Of a stretch of 52,510 bases of DNA, positions 8,374 to 15,707 are shown piece by piece. A model generated the notes under the pieces. It was not told where the DNA came from, did not search any database, and was given only the letters and a program-made list of their open reading frames with translations. The position numbers and the translations under genes are program-made. The first letter of the stretch is position 1. Every line of letters starts with the position of its first letter. Source of the DNA: a virus; the IMG/VR virus record IMGVR_UViG_3300009001_002737, positions 1-52,510 of that record; one strand, written 5' to 3'.

Positions 8374-9040
8374 CAAATTGTTCCTTCAACCATTTAAAAT
8401 TATTAATCATATAAAGCATTTCTTTATCGTCTTTGTGTGCTTCCCCAAAATGCTTTCCTACTTTTGCTCCATGAATTGCATATTTGCCAAACGGTATATC
8501 TTCTCCTACAGAGCACCAAATATCTAAACGTTTTTCTGTTTCTTCATCTACTTGACCTTTTATAGTTTTGCTGGCAAGTTTTACGCATTCTCTAAATCCA
8601 CTTTTCCAAGCACTAAACTCGTCTGTGTTAAAAGCAGTAATATTTGAAATTTCAGGCATTGCTTTAAACTTACTACTAATACTTGTTGTCATGTCGGGCA
8701 CAGTGACATCCATATTCACCGTGAGTGACCTTGGTAATAACTTAACACCACCGTACCCATATTCCAAGTCATTAATTGGATTTATACTTCGCCATACATG
8801 GACTGTTTCTAAATCCCACTCGGAAACCTCGTAATCAAATGTAAACCCTCTTGACAATTCTGCATCACCGTCTACAACCCAAAACATTTTTGTAAAGCAT
8901 TTTTTAGCCGCGGCAATATGTGCCTGATGTATGCCTTCTACATCCTTAACACGTTTAGCCATTGGAAACTGATCTTTAAGTATTAGCCAATTATTATCCG
9001 CGTTAGGTTCGCCATAACTTATAAACACTATATCATACAT
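8351..9040 (-). CDS. Glycosyltransferase-like phage protein (GT-A type, DGD motif)
   Basis: This 229-residue protein opens with DIVFISYGEPNAD and has VVDGDAEL around residues 55-62. A DxD-type acidic motif after a hydrophobic strand is the usual nucleotide-sugar/metal site of GT-A glycosyltransferases. The protein at 17064-17951 shares this opening (IIFLSYDEPNAEENW), the AKRV..VEG stretch, the DGD site and a later ...W+.GFREGVK segment, so the two are clear paralogs. The family is poorly characterised; I assign glycosyltransferase by pattern, not by a matched subfamily. It overlaps the SGNH gene upstream by 13 bases. Its likely role is transfer of a sugar to a glycan or to a virion protein, which is inferred. 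Confidence 0.6.
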   Translation of the reverse strand: MYDIVFISYGEPNADNNWLILKDQFPMAKRVKDVEGIHQAHIAAAKKCFTKMFWVVDGDAELSRGFTFDYEVSEWDLETVHVWRSINPINDLEYGYGGVKLLPRSLTVNMDVTVPDMTTSISSKFKAMPEISNITAFNTDEFSAWKSGFRECVKLASKTIKGQVDEETEKRLDIWCSVGEDIPFGKYAIHGAKVGKHFGEAHKDDKEMLYMINNFKWLKEQFDDYKDSI

Positions 9041-9810
9041 TCTACTTTATCTCTAATCTTGTCTACTACCTCTTGATGAATTAACGGACCGTCATGTGCA
9101 TTATCTCTTGCTCTGTCTGTGTTTTCAAGTTTTAAAACAGATACCATTTCTTTACTATATTTGGTCATAAAGTCGCCGCCAAAGGTCCAATTAAAAACGG
9201 GAACGCCTAAAGCATTCCATAAATTAGTTACACTATTAATATGTAAATTGTTTTCATATTCTAACTGTCCGTCTTCTGCTATCCAACGATTAAAATACCA
9301 ATCACTATCATAATTAGTTCCTGGTATCCAATTACTAACATTTCTATCTTCTAAACGTAAACCATCTGACTCTAAATATCCAAAACTTTTTCTTGTTGCT
9401 TGTGGCCACTGATTAATAACTGCACGTGGTTTTACAAATTTATTTTTTACAAATAACTGTGTGTTAAAATTTACAATATCAGGACCTGTACCTGCTTTTG
9501 CTAAATTTAAAATATCTATACCTAATTGTTTACCTAAAACATTACACCATATTTCGTTTTCATATAATCCAACACCTTCAGTATAACTACAACCAAGAAC
9601 AAGAATGTAATCGTTTAGAGTATCTAATTCACGTGTTCTGTAACCTAAACTATTAAATTCGTAGAATAGTTTGTCGTGGGTATTAAAGTATTTCCAAGAA
9701 GATTTATTGTGGTCATTATAATTTTCAGAGTCGTCTCCACAATACCACTGTAGTGTTTTATCAGCAACTTCTTTAAAATATAATAATGGCTCAGTTTTTA
9801 AATATTTCAT
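9028..9810 (-). CDS. SGNH/GDSL-type hydrolase-like protein
   Basis: The 260-residue product has the block I nucleophile segment LGCSYTEG with S75, a block II-like NLAKAGTGPD (conserved Gly) and a terminal NAHDGPLIHQ region that can supply the Asp-His pair. These match SGNH hydrolases, which remove or transfer acyl groups on sugars and lipids. The first 60 residues precede block I and are unusual in length for the family; they may form a separate cap or binding region. No signal peptide is visible, so it acts in the cytoplasm. It is coupled by ATGA to the dehydrogenase gene upstream. A role in acetylating or deacetylating a glycan precursor is inferred. A second SGNH protein is encoded at 12558-13238. 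Confidence 0.72.
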   Translation of the reverse strand: MKYLKTEPLLYFKEVADKTLQWYCGDDSENYNDHNKSSWKYFNTHDKLFYEFNSLGYRTRELDTLNDYILVLGCSYTEGVGLYENEIWCNVLGKQLGIDILNLAKAGTGPDIVNFNTQLFVKNKFVKPRAVINQWPQATRKSFGYLESDGLRLEDRNVSNWIPGTNYDSDWYFNRWIAEDGQLEYENNLHINSVTNLWNALGVPVFNWTFGGDFMTKYSKEMVSVLKLENTDRARDNAHDGPLIHQEVVDKIRDKVECMI

Positions 9811-10994
9811 CTTGTATTTCCGTAGTGTATAACCAAGTACTTAGGATTTTTTTCTACTTGTCTCCAAGGATCTATAATAACACTATCTGTTGAATAGTCT
9901 AAATACATTTCAGGGTGACACATTAAAACTATGCCACCAACAGAAGCACTGCCGCTTGGCATCTCACTTGCAAGAGGATCGATATAAATTGACGATTCTC
10001 CTAATTCTTTAATATAATGATCAACAAGTAGTGCATAACTACCGTCGACATAACTTACACCTGGTTTATAAGAAATACCATTTAAGATAATACTACCACC
10101 GTATACATTTTTCATTTCAATAACATACTTTGCAAGGTTTTTTGCTTGAACTTCTCTTGCTGTCATAATACTATCGAATATATCGTATTCTAAGTTTAAT
10201 TCTTTTGCCATATAACGCAATGCAATATTATCTCTCGGATGACAACTACCTCCGTCTCCCATGCCTGCTGTCATATATGCAGGACTCATGATACGTTGTG
10301 TACTTTCTGCTAATGCTTTTGTTACAACATCAACGTTAATATTACCTTGGCGTTGTGCAACATCTTGCATCATGTTTACAAGACTTAACTTTGTACTAAT
10401 AAATGTGTTGTAAAAAACTTTAATGCACTCACACTCGTCATATGTTCCTATAACATAACGAGGAAAGTTATCCATAATAGATTCATAAAATTTACGTAAC
10501 TGTTTTGCATCGCCCGTCTCACTACCATCGTCTGTGCCAATCATAACCATCTCAGGGTTAACCATATCCCAACCAACAGTCCCCATTGCAATTAAATAAG
10601 GATTATAAACAAAACGTGTATTAGTTACAAGTGGAACAAATTCTCGGCGTGTAGTGCCTGGTAATACAGTACTAATAAGGACGAGTAGTTGTTTTTTGTT
10701 CATATACTTGTTTGCTTCTTTTAGCACATCAATTACAATACTGTAGTCAAAATCTTTAGGCTCCAGATGACTTGTAGGACGTCTACCATCGTAATCGGGA
10801 TGATGTGGTGTTGGTACTGCAACAAAAACAATATCTGTACCTGTTACACAATCTTTAATAGATTCTGTTGATTGAATGTGCTTACTACTAAAAGGAGAAA
10901 TATCATAGCCTTTTACTGTATGTCCTTTTTTAACTATTTCTTCTGCACATGGCTCGCCTAACTTGCCCACACCAATAAAACCAATTGTACTCAT
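9807..10994 (-). CDS. UDP-glucose/GDP-mannose 6-dehydrogenase family protein
   Basis: A 395-residue enzyme of the family that oxidises nucleotide sugars to uronic acids in two NAD-dependent steps. The N-terminal Rossmann motif is GFIGVGKLG. STVLPGTT at 108-115, the EC(E)CIKVFYN helix with K192 and N196, and catalytic C251 in GGSCHPRDN are all present, so it should be active. The N-terminal and central dimerisation domains are complete, while the C-terminal domain is rather short. It sits between an SGNH hydrolase and a glycosyltransferase-like gene. It would supply an acidic sugar to the cluster. The exact nucleotide (UDP or GDP) and sugar cannot be told from sequence alone. Confidence 0.85.
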   Translation of the reverse strand: MSTIGFIGVGKLGEPCAEEIVKKGHTVKGYDISPFSSKHIQSTESIKDCVTGTDIVFVAVPTPHHPDYDGRRPTSHLEPKDFDYSIVIDVLKEANKYMNKKQLLVLISTVLPGTTRREFVPLVTNTRFVYNPYLIAMGTVGWDMVNPEMVMIGTDDGSETGDAKQLRKFYESIMDNFPRYVIGTYDECECIKVFYNTFISTKLSLVNMMQDVAQRQGNINVDVVTKALAESTQRIMSPAYMTAGMGDGGSCHPRDNIALRYMAKELNLEYDIFDSIMTAREVQAKNLAKYVIEMKNVYGGSIILNGISYKPGVSYVDGSYALLVDHYIKELGESSIYIDPLASEMPSGSASVGGIVLMCHPEMYLDYSTDSVIIDPWRQVEKNPKYLVIHYGNTR

Positions 10995-11941
10995 TTCATT
11001 TCCTTAATTAATTGTTCATAACCGCCGTGCTGTAAAATACTGCTCGGAACTTTGCTGATGTCGAACCTAATATCCTTTAGTATATTATAGTTTCTTTCTG
11101 CTTTTTCTGCAACCAAATTATATAATTTTTGATAATCTTTATCTACAACACTTTCAACTTGATCTAATAACAGTTTTAATCGTAATTTATTATCTTTTAC
11201 ACTATCAAAACTATAATCAAATATTTCATCATATAACTCAAAACCTAATTTTTGTAATGCTTTGTGATAATTAGGTACACTCCAAACTAAAAACGGTTTT
11301 TTAAAATATACAGGTGTATATGTTTTTTCTGTTGGAAAAATGGTATCCATAGTAGACTCGCTCACAAGACTCATAAAACTTTCGTGAAACTCTGGTGGGA
11401 AAGATCCGTATTGTTCTGTAGATTGTGCATACTCGGGATCAATAATTAGCCGTTCTTGACGCCAATGCTTGAAATCGTAATCAATATTACATTCATTCCA
11501 ACTGATTGCACCTTTTGAAATCAACTTTCTTTTTGCCAATTGATCAAGCAGTTCACAACGAAAATACCAAGGTTTGTTATTTAAGTTTACGTATGCCTTT
11601 GTGAATTTATTATTATTTGCAACGTGTCCCCATTTATCTAATTCATAATAAGTTTTTGTAGGCCAAAAACTTGTCCAATGTGTTATGTTAGTGCCTGGAT
11701 GAAAAGAGTTGCTTGTAGGAAATCCGCCACAAACAAACTCAACAGTATTAGAACTAACAGTAATTTCTTTTTTGATTTTTCTAAGGATATTTTCATTATC
11801 AGGATTATCCCAACCCATTATTGCATATTCTTCTGCACCTAAAACCCTTATCAGTGCATTAGAATTATTTTGGATCTTATCCAATAATTTTTCAAGGCTC
11901 CAAGACCTATGCCATAATAATAGATTAATAATTTCACTCAC
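10991..11941 (-). CDS. Conserved phage protein, putative glycosyltransferase-like
   Basis: The 316-residue product is not assigned to a known family with certainty. Its C-terminal half has FPTEKTYTPVYFKKPFLVW followed by an ...LQKLGFELYDEIFDYSFD segment. The 14682-15707 product has a matching stretch (FSEKTNNAMIYKRPFI, then KKLGFKTFDKWW), so these are distant paralogs. This SEKT..KPFI pattern recalls the C-terminal nucleotide-sugar domain of some glycosyltransferases, which is an analogy only. Translation appears to start at GTG 11941 because the nearby ATG is immediately followed by TGA in its frame. No Shine-Dalgarno is seen, and a one-mismatch late-promoter box lies five bases before the GTG. 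It is the first gene of the leftward accessory operon. Confidence 0.55.
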   Translation of the reverse strand: MSEIINLLLWHRSWSLEKLLDKIQNNSNALIRVLGAEEYAIMGWDNPDNENILRKIKKEITVSSNTVEFVCGGFPTSNSFHPGTNITHWTSFWPTKTYYELDKWGHVANNNKFTKAYVNLNNKPWYFRCELLDQLAKRKLISKGAISWNECNIDYDFKHWRQERLIIDPEYAQSTEQYGSFPPEFHESFMSLVSESTMDTIFPTEKTYTPVYFKKPFLVWSVPNYHKALQKLGFELYDEIFDYSFDSVKDNKLRLKLLLDQVESVVDKDYQKLYNLVAEKAERNYNILKDIRFDISKVPSSILQHGGYEQLIKEMK

Positions 11942-11946
11942 ATACT

Positions 11947-11953
11947 TACTTAT
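11947..11953 (-). promoter_or_regulatory. Variant late-promoter box (ATAAGTA), leaderless geometry
   Basis: The minus strand reads ATAAGTA, one mismatch from the ATAAATA box found before other operon heads here. Five bases separate it from the GTG at 11941. In T4 the late -10 box TATAAATA lies at about -13 to -6, which would put +1 on the G of the start codon. The position and spacing fit, but the motif is a variant, so confidence is limited. Confidence 0.4.
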
Positions 11954-11964
11954 TAAGTACGCAC

Positions 11965-11971
11965 ATAAATA
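11965..11971 (+). promoter_or_regulatory. Late-promoter-like box (ATAAATA) for the plus-strand operon
   Basis: The plus strand carries ATAAATA followed by five bases and an in-frame ATG at 11977. It is back to back with the leftward variant box at 11947-11953, giving a divergent pair within about 36 bases between start codons. No Shine-Dalgarno precedes 11977. With T4-like spacing the transcript would begin at the A of that ATG, so the aminotransferase mRNA is predicted to be leaderless. Confidence 0.5.
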
Positions 11972-11976
11972 TGTTT

Positions 11977-12561
11977 ATGTTTGAAACGGTAAAAGAATTT
12001 GAAAAACAAATAGCACAGTACTATAATGCTCCTTTTGCAGTAGCAACAGATAGTTGCACACACGCAATTGAACTTTGCTTAAGATATGATAATCCACAAA
12101 ATAAACTTACTATTCCAACCAAGACTTATATTAGTATTCCCTTTACATTAATAAAACTTGGGTTAGACTGGAGTTTTGTAAATGGCGAATGGGTAGGATA
12201 CTACTTTATCGGCGGAACAAGAATTATCGATGGTGCAGTAAACTTTGCAAAAGACAGTTACATCAAAGGGCAATTAATGTGTTTGAGTTTTCAACATAAA
12301 AAAATGTTAAGCCTTGGTCGTGGCGGCGCAATTTTATGTCCTACTAAACAAGATTACGAAATACTCAAACAGATGGCATATGATGGTCGTACTGACGATA
12401 AACCCTGGGCAGAACAAAATATTAAACAAGTAGGATATCATTATTACATGACTCCTGAAACTGCTCAACTTGGTATTGAAAAATTAAAAACAGTAAAAGC
12501 AGATAAACTATGGACCAGTGATGACTATCCTTATCTTCCAAGTATGGAGGTATTTAGGTGA
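11977..12561 (+). CDS. DegT/DnrJ/EryC1/StrS-type aminotransferase, short form
   Basis: From ATG 11977 the protein has 194 residues, about half of the usual 370. It retains the DegT features of the large PLP domain: an ATDSCTHAIELCL segment near 23-35, D85 in IIDGA as the pyridine-nitrogen Asp, and K109 in SFQHKKMLSLGRGG as the Schiff-base lysine. The C-terminal small domain is missing. The reading frame is intact, and the gene is coupled by GTGA to the next one, so this is a compact gene and not a broken fragment. An upstream in-frame ATG at 11971 overlaps the promoter box, so 11977 is preferred. The family aminates keto-sugars or keto-cyclitols on nucleotide carriers. Pairing with the amidinotransferase downstream suggests amination before guanidination. 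Confidence 0.8.
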   Translation: MFETVKEFEKQIAQYYNAPFAVATDSCTHAIELCLRYDNPQNKLTIPTKTYISIPFTLIKLGLDWSFVNGEWVGYYFIGGTRIIDGAVNFAKDSYIKGQLMCLSFQHKKMLSLGRGGAILCPTKQDYEILKQMAYDGRTDDKPWAEQNIKQVGYHYYMTPETAQLGIEKLKTVKADKLWTSDDYPYLPSMEVFR

Positions 12562-13238
12562 GACTCTTTACATTCGGGTGTTCGTATACTGAATACATTT
12601 GGCCTACATGGAGTGATATCATAGCACAAGATTTAGATATAGAAAATCATAACTATGCTAAGGCAGGAATGGGCAATCAAGGTATTGCTTGTCGTACAAT
12701 TGAAGCAAACGAAAAACATAATTTTAATGACAAAGATCTTGTTTGTATTTTATGGAGTAGTTGGCAAAGGGTAGATTTACTAAAAGACGGAAAGTGGATT
12801 ACCGAAGGTAATATACTTAACAGTGATTATTATGACGATGAATATCTAAGTAAACACTGGAGTGAAGAAAACGACATTGTTAGGAACAGAACAGCAATAT
12901 TACACACCAATGCATATTTAAAATCATTAAATGTAGATCTATTTCAAGGTCACAAAGATAAAGTAGACAATAGTTTACCAGGATTCCAAAACATCTTTCC
13001 AATGTCAAAAAATGTTTATAGAACAGATTCTCATCCAAGTGTTTTAGAACATTTAAGTTTTGTTGAAAAAGTTATATACCCTTATCTCGGATATAAATTA
13101 AAAGATTCTACTAAACATTGGTGTAGAGATATGGAAATTAAAATACAACAGATTGTAGGTGAAAATACACGAATGAGTAACTTAGAATTAGAAGATCAAA
13201 TATTAGAACATTGGTCTGGAAGAGTATCGTATGTCTAA
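12558..13238 (+). CDS. SGNH hydrolase-like protein
   Basis: The 226-residue protein begins RLFTFGCSYTE, with S9 in the block I nucleophile position almost at the N-terminus. NYAKAGMGNQG at 33-43 matches block II/III, and DSHPS with D157 and H159 matches the C-terminal catalytic pair. The start is GTG 12558, overlapping the stop of the previous gene (GTGA), with a strong GGAGG Shine-Dalgarno seven bases upstream. It is shorter than the SGNH protein at 9028-9810 and lacks that protein's N-terminal extension. The family hydrolyses or transfers acyl esters. It probably acts on the same product as its operon neighbours, the aminotransferase and amidinotransferase, which is inferred. Confidence 0.72.
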   Translation: MRLFTFGCSYTEYIWPTWSDIIAQDLDIENHNYAKAGMGNQGIACRTIEANEKHNFNDKDLVCILWSSWQRVDLLKDGKWITEGNILNSDYYDDEYLSKHWSEENDIVRNRTAILHTNAYLKSLNVDLFQGHKDKVDNSLPGFQNIFPMSKNVYRTDSHPSVLEHLSFVEKVIYPYLGYKLKDSTKHWCRDMEIKIQQIVGENTRMSNLELEDQILEHWSGRVSYV

Positions 13239-14199
13239 AAATGAGTGGGGTCAATTAAGAAAAGTAATTGTTGGTATTGCAGATAACGCAAAGATTCCTA
13301 CGGATATAGATATAAGTTTGCGTTGTGTAAACTTTGCTGATAAGGCAGACGAAAGCGAAATACAAAAAGGGCCTTATCCACAACAAGTAATAGATGAAGC
13401 AAACGAAGATTTAGAAACTTTTGTAGATTTTTTAAAAGGAGAATCAGTTGAAGTTTTACGTCCTGATGCTACTGATTGCAACTATTATAATTATTGTCCT
13501 CGAGACTCAGTATTTGTACACGATAAACTAACACTTGCAACTCCTATGCCTATTAGAGCAAGAAAAGGAGAATGGAGGGCGTTTGAAAAACATTTAAATA
13601 ATCCTCGCAATATTCGATGTTATCATGAAAGTAACTTATACAATACAGATTGTATTGGCAATAAAGATATACTTGCACTTACAGATTTTGAACCTGCGTT
13701 TGATGCCGCTAATATTATTCGTGCTAATGAAGATGTATTATATCTTGTAAGTAATAGCGGAAACGAATTAGGTGCAACACTGTTGCAAAATGCATTAGGT
13801 GACAGGGCAAAAGTACACTTACTAAAAGATGTTTACAGTTATATGCATATTGATAGTACTGTTGCTTTTTTACGTGAAGGATTATTACTTGCTAATCCAA
13901 GTAGAATAAAAAACAAAGAAGATTTGCCAGAACCTTTTAGAAGTTGGGATATATTATGGTGTCCAGATCCAGTAGACATCGGACATTATCCTGGTTGGTG
14001 TAATGCAAGTACATGGATAAACATGAATCTTTTTAGTGTAAATACTAAGTTAGTTGCACTTGAAAAACATCAAGAGCCACTACGTAAAGCCTTAGAAGCA
14101 CAAGGTATTGAATGTGCTATGTTGCCAATGAGGCATCAACGAACACTTGGCGGTGGATTTCACTGCGTAACATTGGATATTGAGAGAAATGTGGCATAA
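13231..14199 (+). CDS. Amidinotransferase (glycine / inosamine-phosphate amidinotransferase family)
   Basis: The 322-residue product matches the pentein-fold amidinotransferases that move the amidino group of arginine to an amine. EWGQLRKVIVG at 5-15 is the typical start, CPRD at 89-92 is a conserved substrate-binding element, EPAFDAANIIR at 154-164 carries catalytic D158, H206 in HIDST is the catalytic His, and C312 in GGGFHC is the nucleophile. All of the catalytic triad is present. It could make guanidinoacetate, but the DegT-type aminotransferase at the head of this operon resembles the StrS/StrB pairing that builds guanidino-cyclitols. An 8-base overlap with the SGNH gene and a GGAAGAG Shine-Dalgarno support the ATG start. 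Confidence 0.86.
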   Translation: MSKNEWGQLRKVIVGIADNAKIPTDIDISLRCVNFADKADESEIQKGPYPQQVIDEANEDLETFVDFLKGESVEVLRPDATDCNYYNYCPRDSVFVHDKLTLATPMPIRARKGEWRAFEKHLNNPRNIRCYHESNLYNTDCIGNKDILALTDFEPAFDAANIIRANEDVLYLVSNSGNELGATLLQNALGDRAKVHLLKDVYSYMHIDSTVAFLREGLLLANPSRIKNKEDLPEPFRSWDILWCPDPVDIGHYPGWCNASTWINMNLFSVNTKLVALEKHQEPLRKALEAQGIECAMLPMRHQRTLGGGFHCVTLDIERNVA

Positions 14200-14680
14200 A
14201 GGTTACCTCCCTAAACTATGGGGTGAAGGTTATAAAAGTTTTGATTATGTAAGACAACCTATTACAGGTGCAGAGTCTACTACTTGGCGTAAGCAAGGGT
14301 ATACTCATAATACAACTACAGGCAAAATGTATGATAGCAGAAATCCTATGCCTGATTGGACTACTGGTGTTGCAAATTTAATTAATTTAAAAAATCCAGG
14401 ATTTGTTTTTTATAGAATGGATACACTTGATATTATGCCAGAACACGTTGACCATTTTACTACTTACTGTAAAGTGTTTAATCAAGACCGTAAAAATGTT
14501 AGACGTGCTATTGTGTTTTTGGAAGATTGGAAGCCGGGACATTATTTCCAAATTGATAACTCTGCTATTGTAAATTATAAAGCAGGAGAATATGTATTAT
14601 GGCATCCTGATGTTCCCCATGCCGCAAGTAACATAGGCATAGAACCAAGATATACTTTACAAATTACTGGCACTTATTAA
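14189..14680 (+). CDS. 2OG-Fe(II) oxygenase-like protein
   Basis: From ATG 14189 the product has 163 residues. The triad is H86 and D88 in PEHVDHF and H144 in DVPHAAS, with R154 in the expected 2-oxoglutarate position. A GEYVLW strand precedes the distal His as in the cupin fold. A longer start at TTG 14180 exists, but the ATG is preferred and has GAGAG just upstream. It overlaps the amidinotransferase by 11 bases. The first 60 residues are not recognised. In the operon it is well placed to hydroxylate or otherwise oxidise the aminated or guanidinated product. The substrate is unknown. Confidence 0.75.
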   Translation: MWHKGYLPKLWGEGYKSFDYVRQPITGAESTTWRKQGYTHNTTTGKMYDSRNPMPDWTTGVANLINLKNPGFVFYRMDTLDIMPEHVDHFTTYCKVFNQDRKNVRRAIVFLEDWKPGHYFQIDNSAIVNYKAGEYVLWHPDVPHAASNIGIEPRYTLQITGTY

Positions 14681-14681
14681 A

Positions 14682-15707
14682 ATGTTTAAGCAAGATATTT
14701 TCTGGGGCAATTTGCCTGTTAAAACTACAAAGTTAGGAGGAATGTTTACACAACTATTTGAACATTGGTATCCGGAAAATCCATTTATTATCTTTACTGG
14801 CACTAATAAAATAAACTTTGATAAATTTCCTCTAACTCCTAAATTAGTTAAAAAACTTAAAAAATTAGAAATATATCTTTATGAACCATTAAGTTTGTAT
14901 GAAAAAGGTAAACAACATAATAGAGGATTTTTTAGTGAATTCAAAGGTGGGGAAACACTTCGTGCTGATGAATTAGATAGTATCGAAGAGTTTAGTAAAA
15001 GACTTAATGCTTCTATTACTGTTTATACTTGTAACTACAATGTACAAAAACATATTACAGATTATCCATTTGAACTAAAGTGTTTTGATATTTTCTTACG
15101 TAATCAATTTAATGGTGGTTCTATTACTGTAACAAATTCTATAGAAAAACGTTTTATTTGTCCTAATTGGCGTTACAGTAATCATAGAGAATTAATTATA
15201 AATCATATAAAAGACACGCCAGGTTACTATAGTTGGGCATTTAGTGATCCACCATTATCGATAGATGTTAAATTAAAAAGCATCAACTCTGATTTTAAAA
15301 AATGGCCAGAAGGAAATGTGTCAAGTCCCCAGGGTTTGCATGAATACTATTTGAAATCGTTTTGTGTAGTTGCTAATGAAACACGGTTTTACGAACCTAC
15401 AGGAAATTTCAGCGAAAAAACAAATAATGCTATGATATATAAAAGGCCTTTTATTTGTGTTGCACCTCCGTTTACTTTAGAGTATATTAAAAAATTAGGT
15501 TTTAAAACATTTGATAAATGGTGGTCTGAAGAATACGATACTGAAACTAATCATGATAAAAGAATACAGATGATTTTCGATACATTAGATAGTATAAAAG
15601 AAAAAAGTATATACGATTTACAACTTATTTTAAATGATATGCAAGATGTATTAGATTGGAATCAAAATCTTGCTAATAAAATTTTTAAAAATAAAATTAT
15701 ACTTTAG
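14682..15707 (+). CDS. Conserved phage protein, distant paralog of the 10991-11941 product
   Basis: This 341-residue protein shares its C-terminal half with the product of 10991-11941. Both have an SEKT-type motif, a KRPFI or KKPFL strand, and a KKLGF-aromatic-acidic segment followed by a helix-rich tail. The N-terminal half differs. No established enzyme motif is seen. Glycosyltransferase activity is possible by analogy, since both genes sit in glycan-type operons, but the function is unassigned. It starts one base after the previous stop codon without a clear Shine-Dalgarno. It is the last gene of the plus-strand operon and converges with the 15697-17067 gene, overlapping its end by 11 bases, which leaves no room for an intergenic terminator. 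Confidence 0.55.
   Translation: MFKQDIFWGNLPVKTTKLGGMFTQLFEHWYPENPFIIFTGTNKINFDKFPLTPKLVKKLKKLEIYLYEPLSLYEKGKQHNRGFFSEFKGGETLRADELDSIEEFSKRLNASITVYTCNYNVQKHITDYPFELKCFDIFLRNQFNGGSITVTNSIEKRFICPNWRYSNHRELIINHIKDTPGYYSWAFSDPPLSIDVKLKSINSDFKKWPEGNVSSPQGLHEYYLKSFCVVANETRFYEPTGNFSEKTNNAMIYKRPFICVAPPFTLEYIKKLGFKTFDKWWSEEYDTETNHDKRIQMIFDTLDSIKEKSIYDLQLILNDMQDVLDWNQNLANKIFKNKIIL

Noticed and set aside
15697-15707. Bidirectional terminator between convergent operons
   Set aside because: The two coding sequences overlap by 11 bases and no GC-rich stem with a T tract was found at this point.
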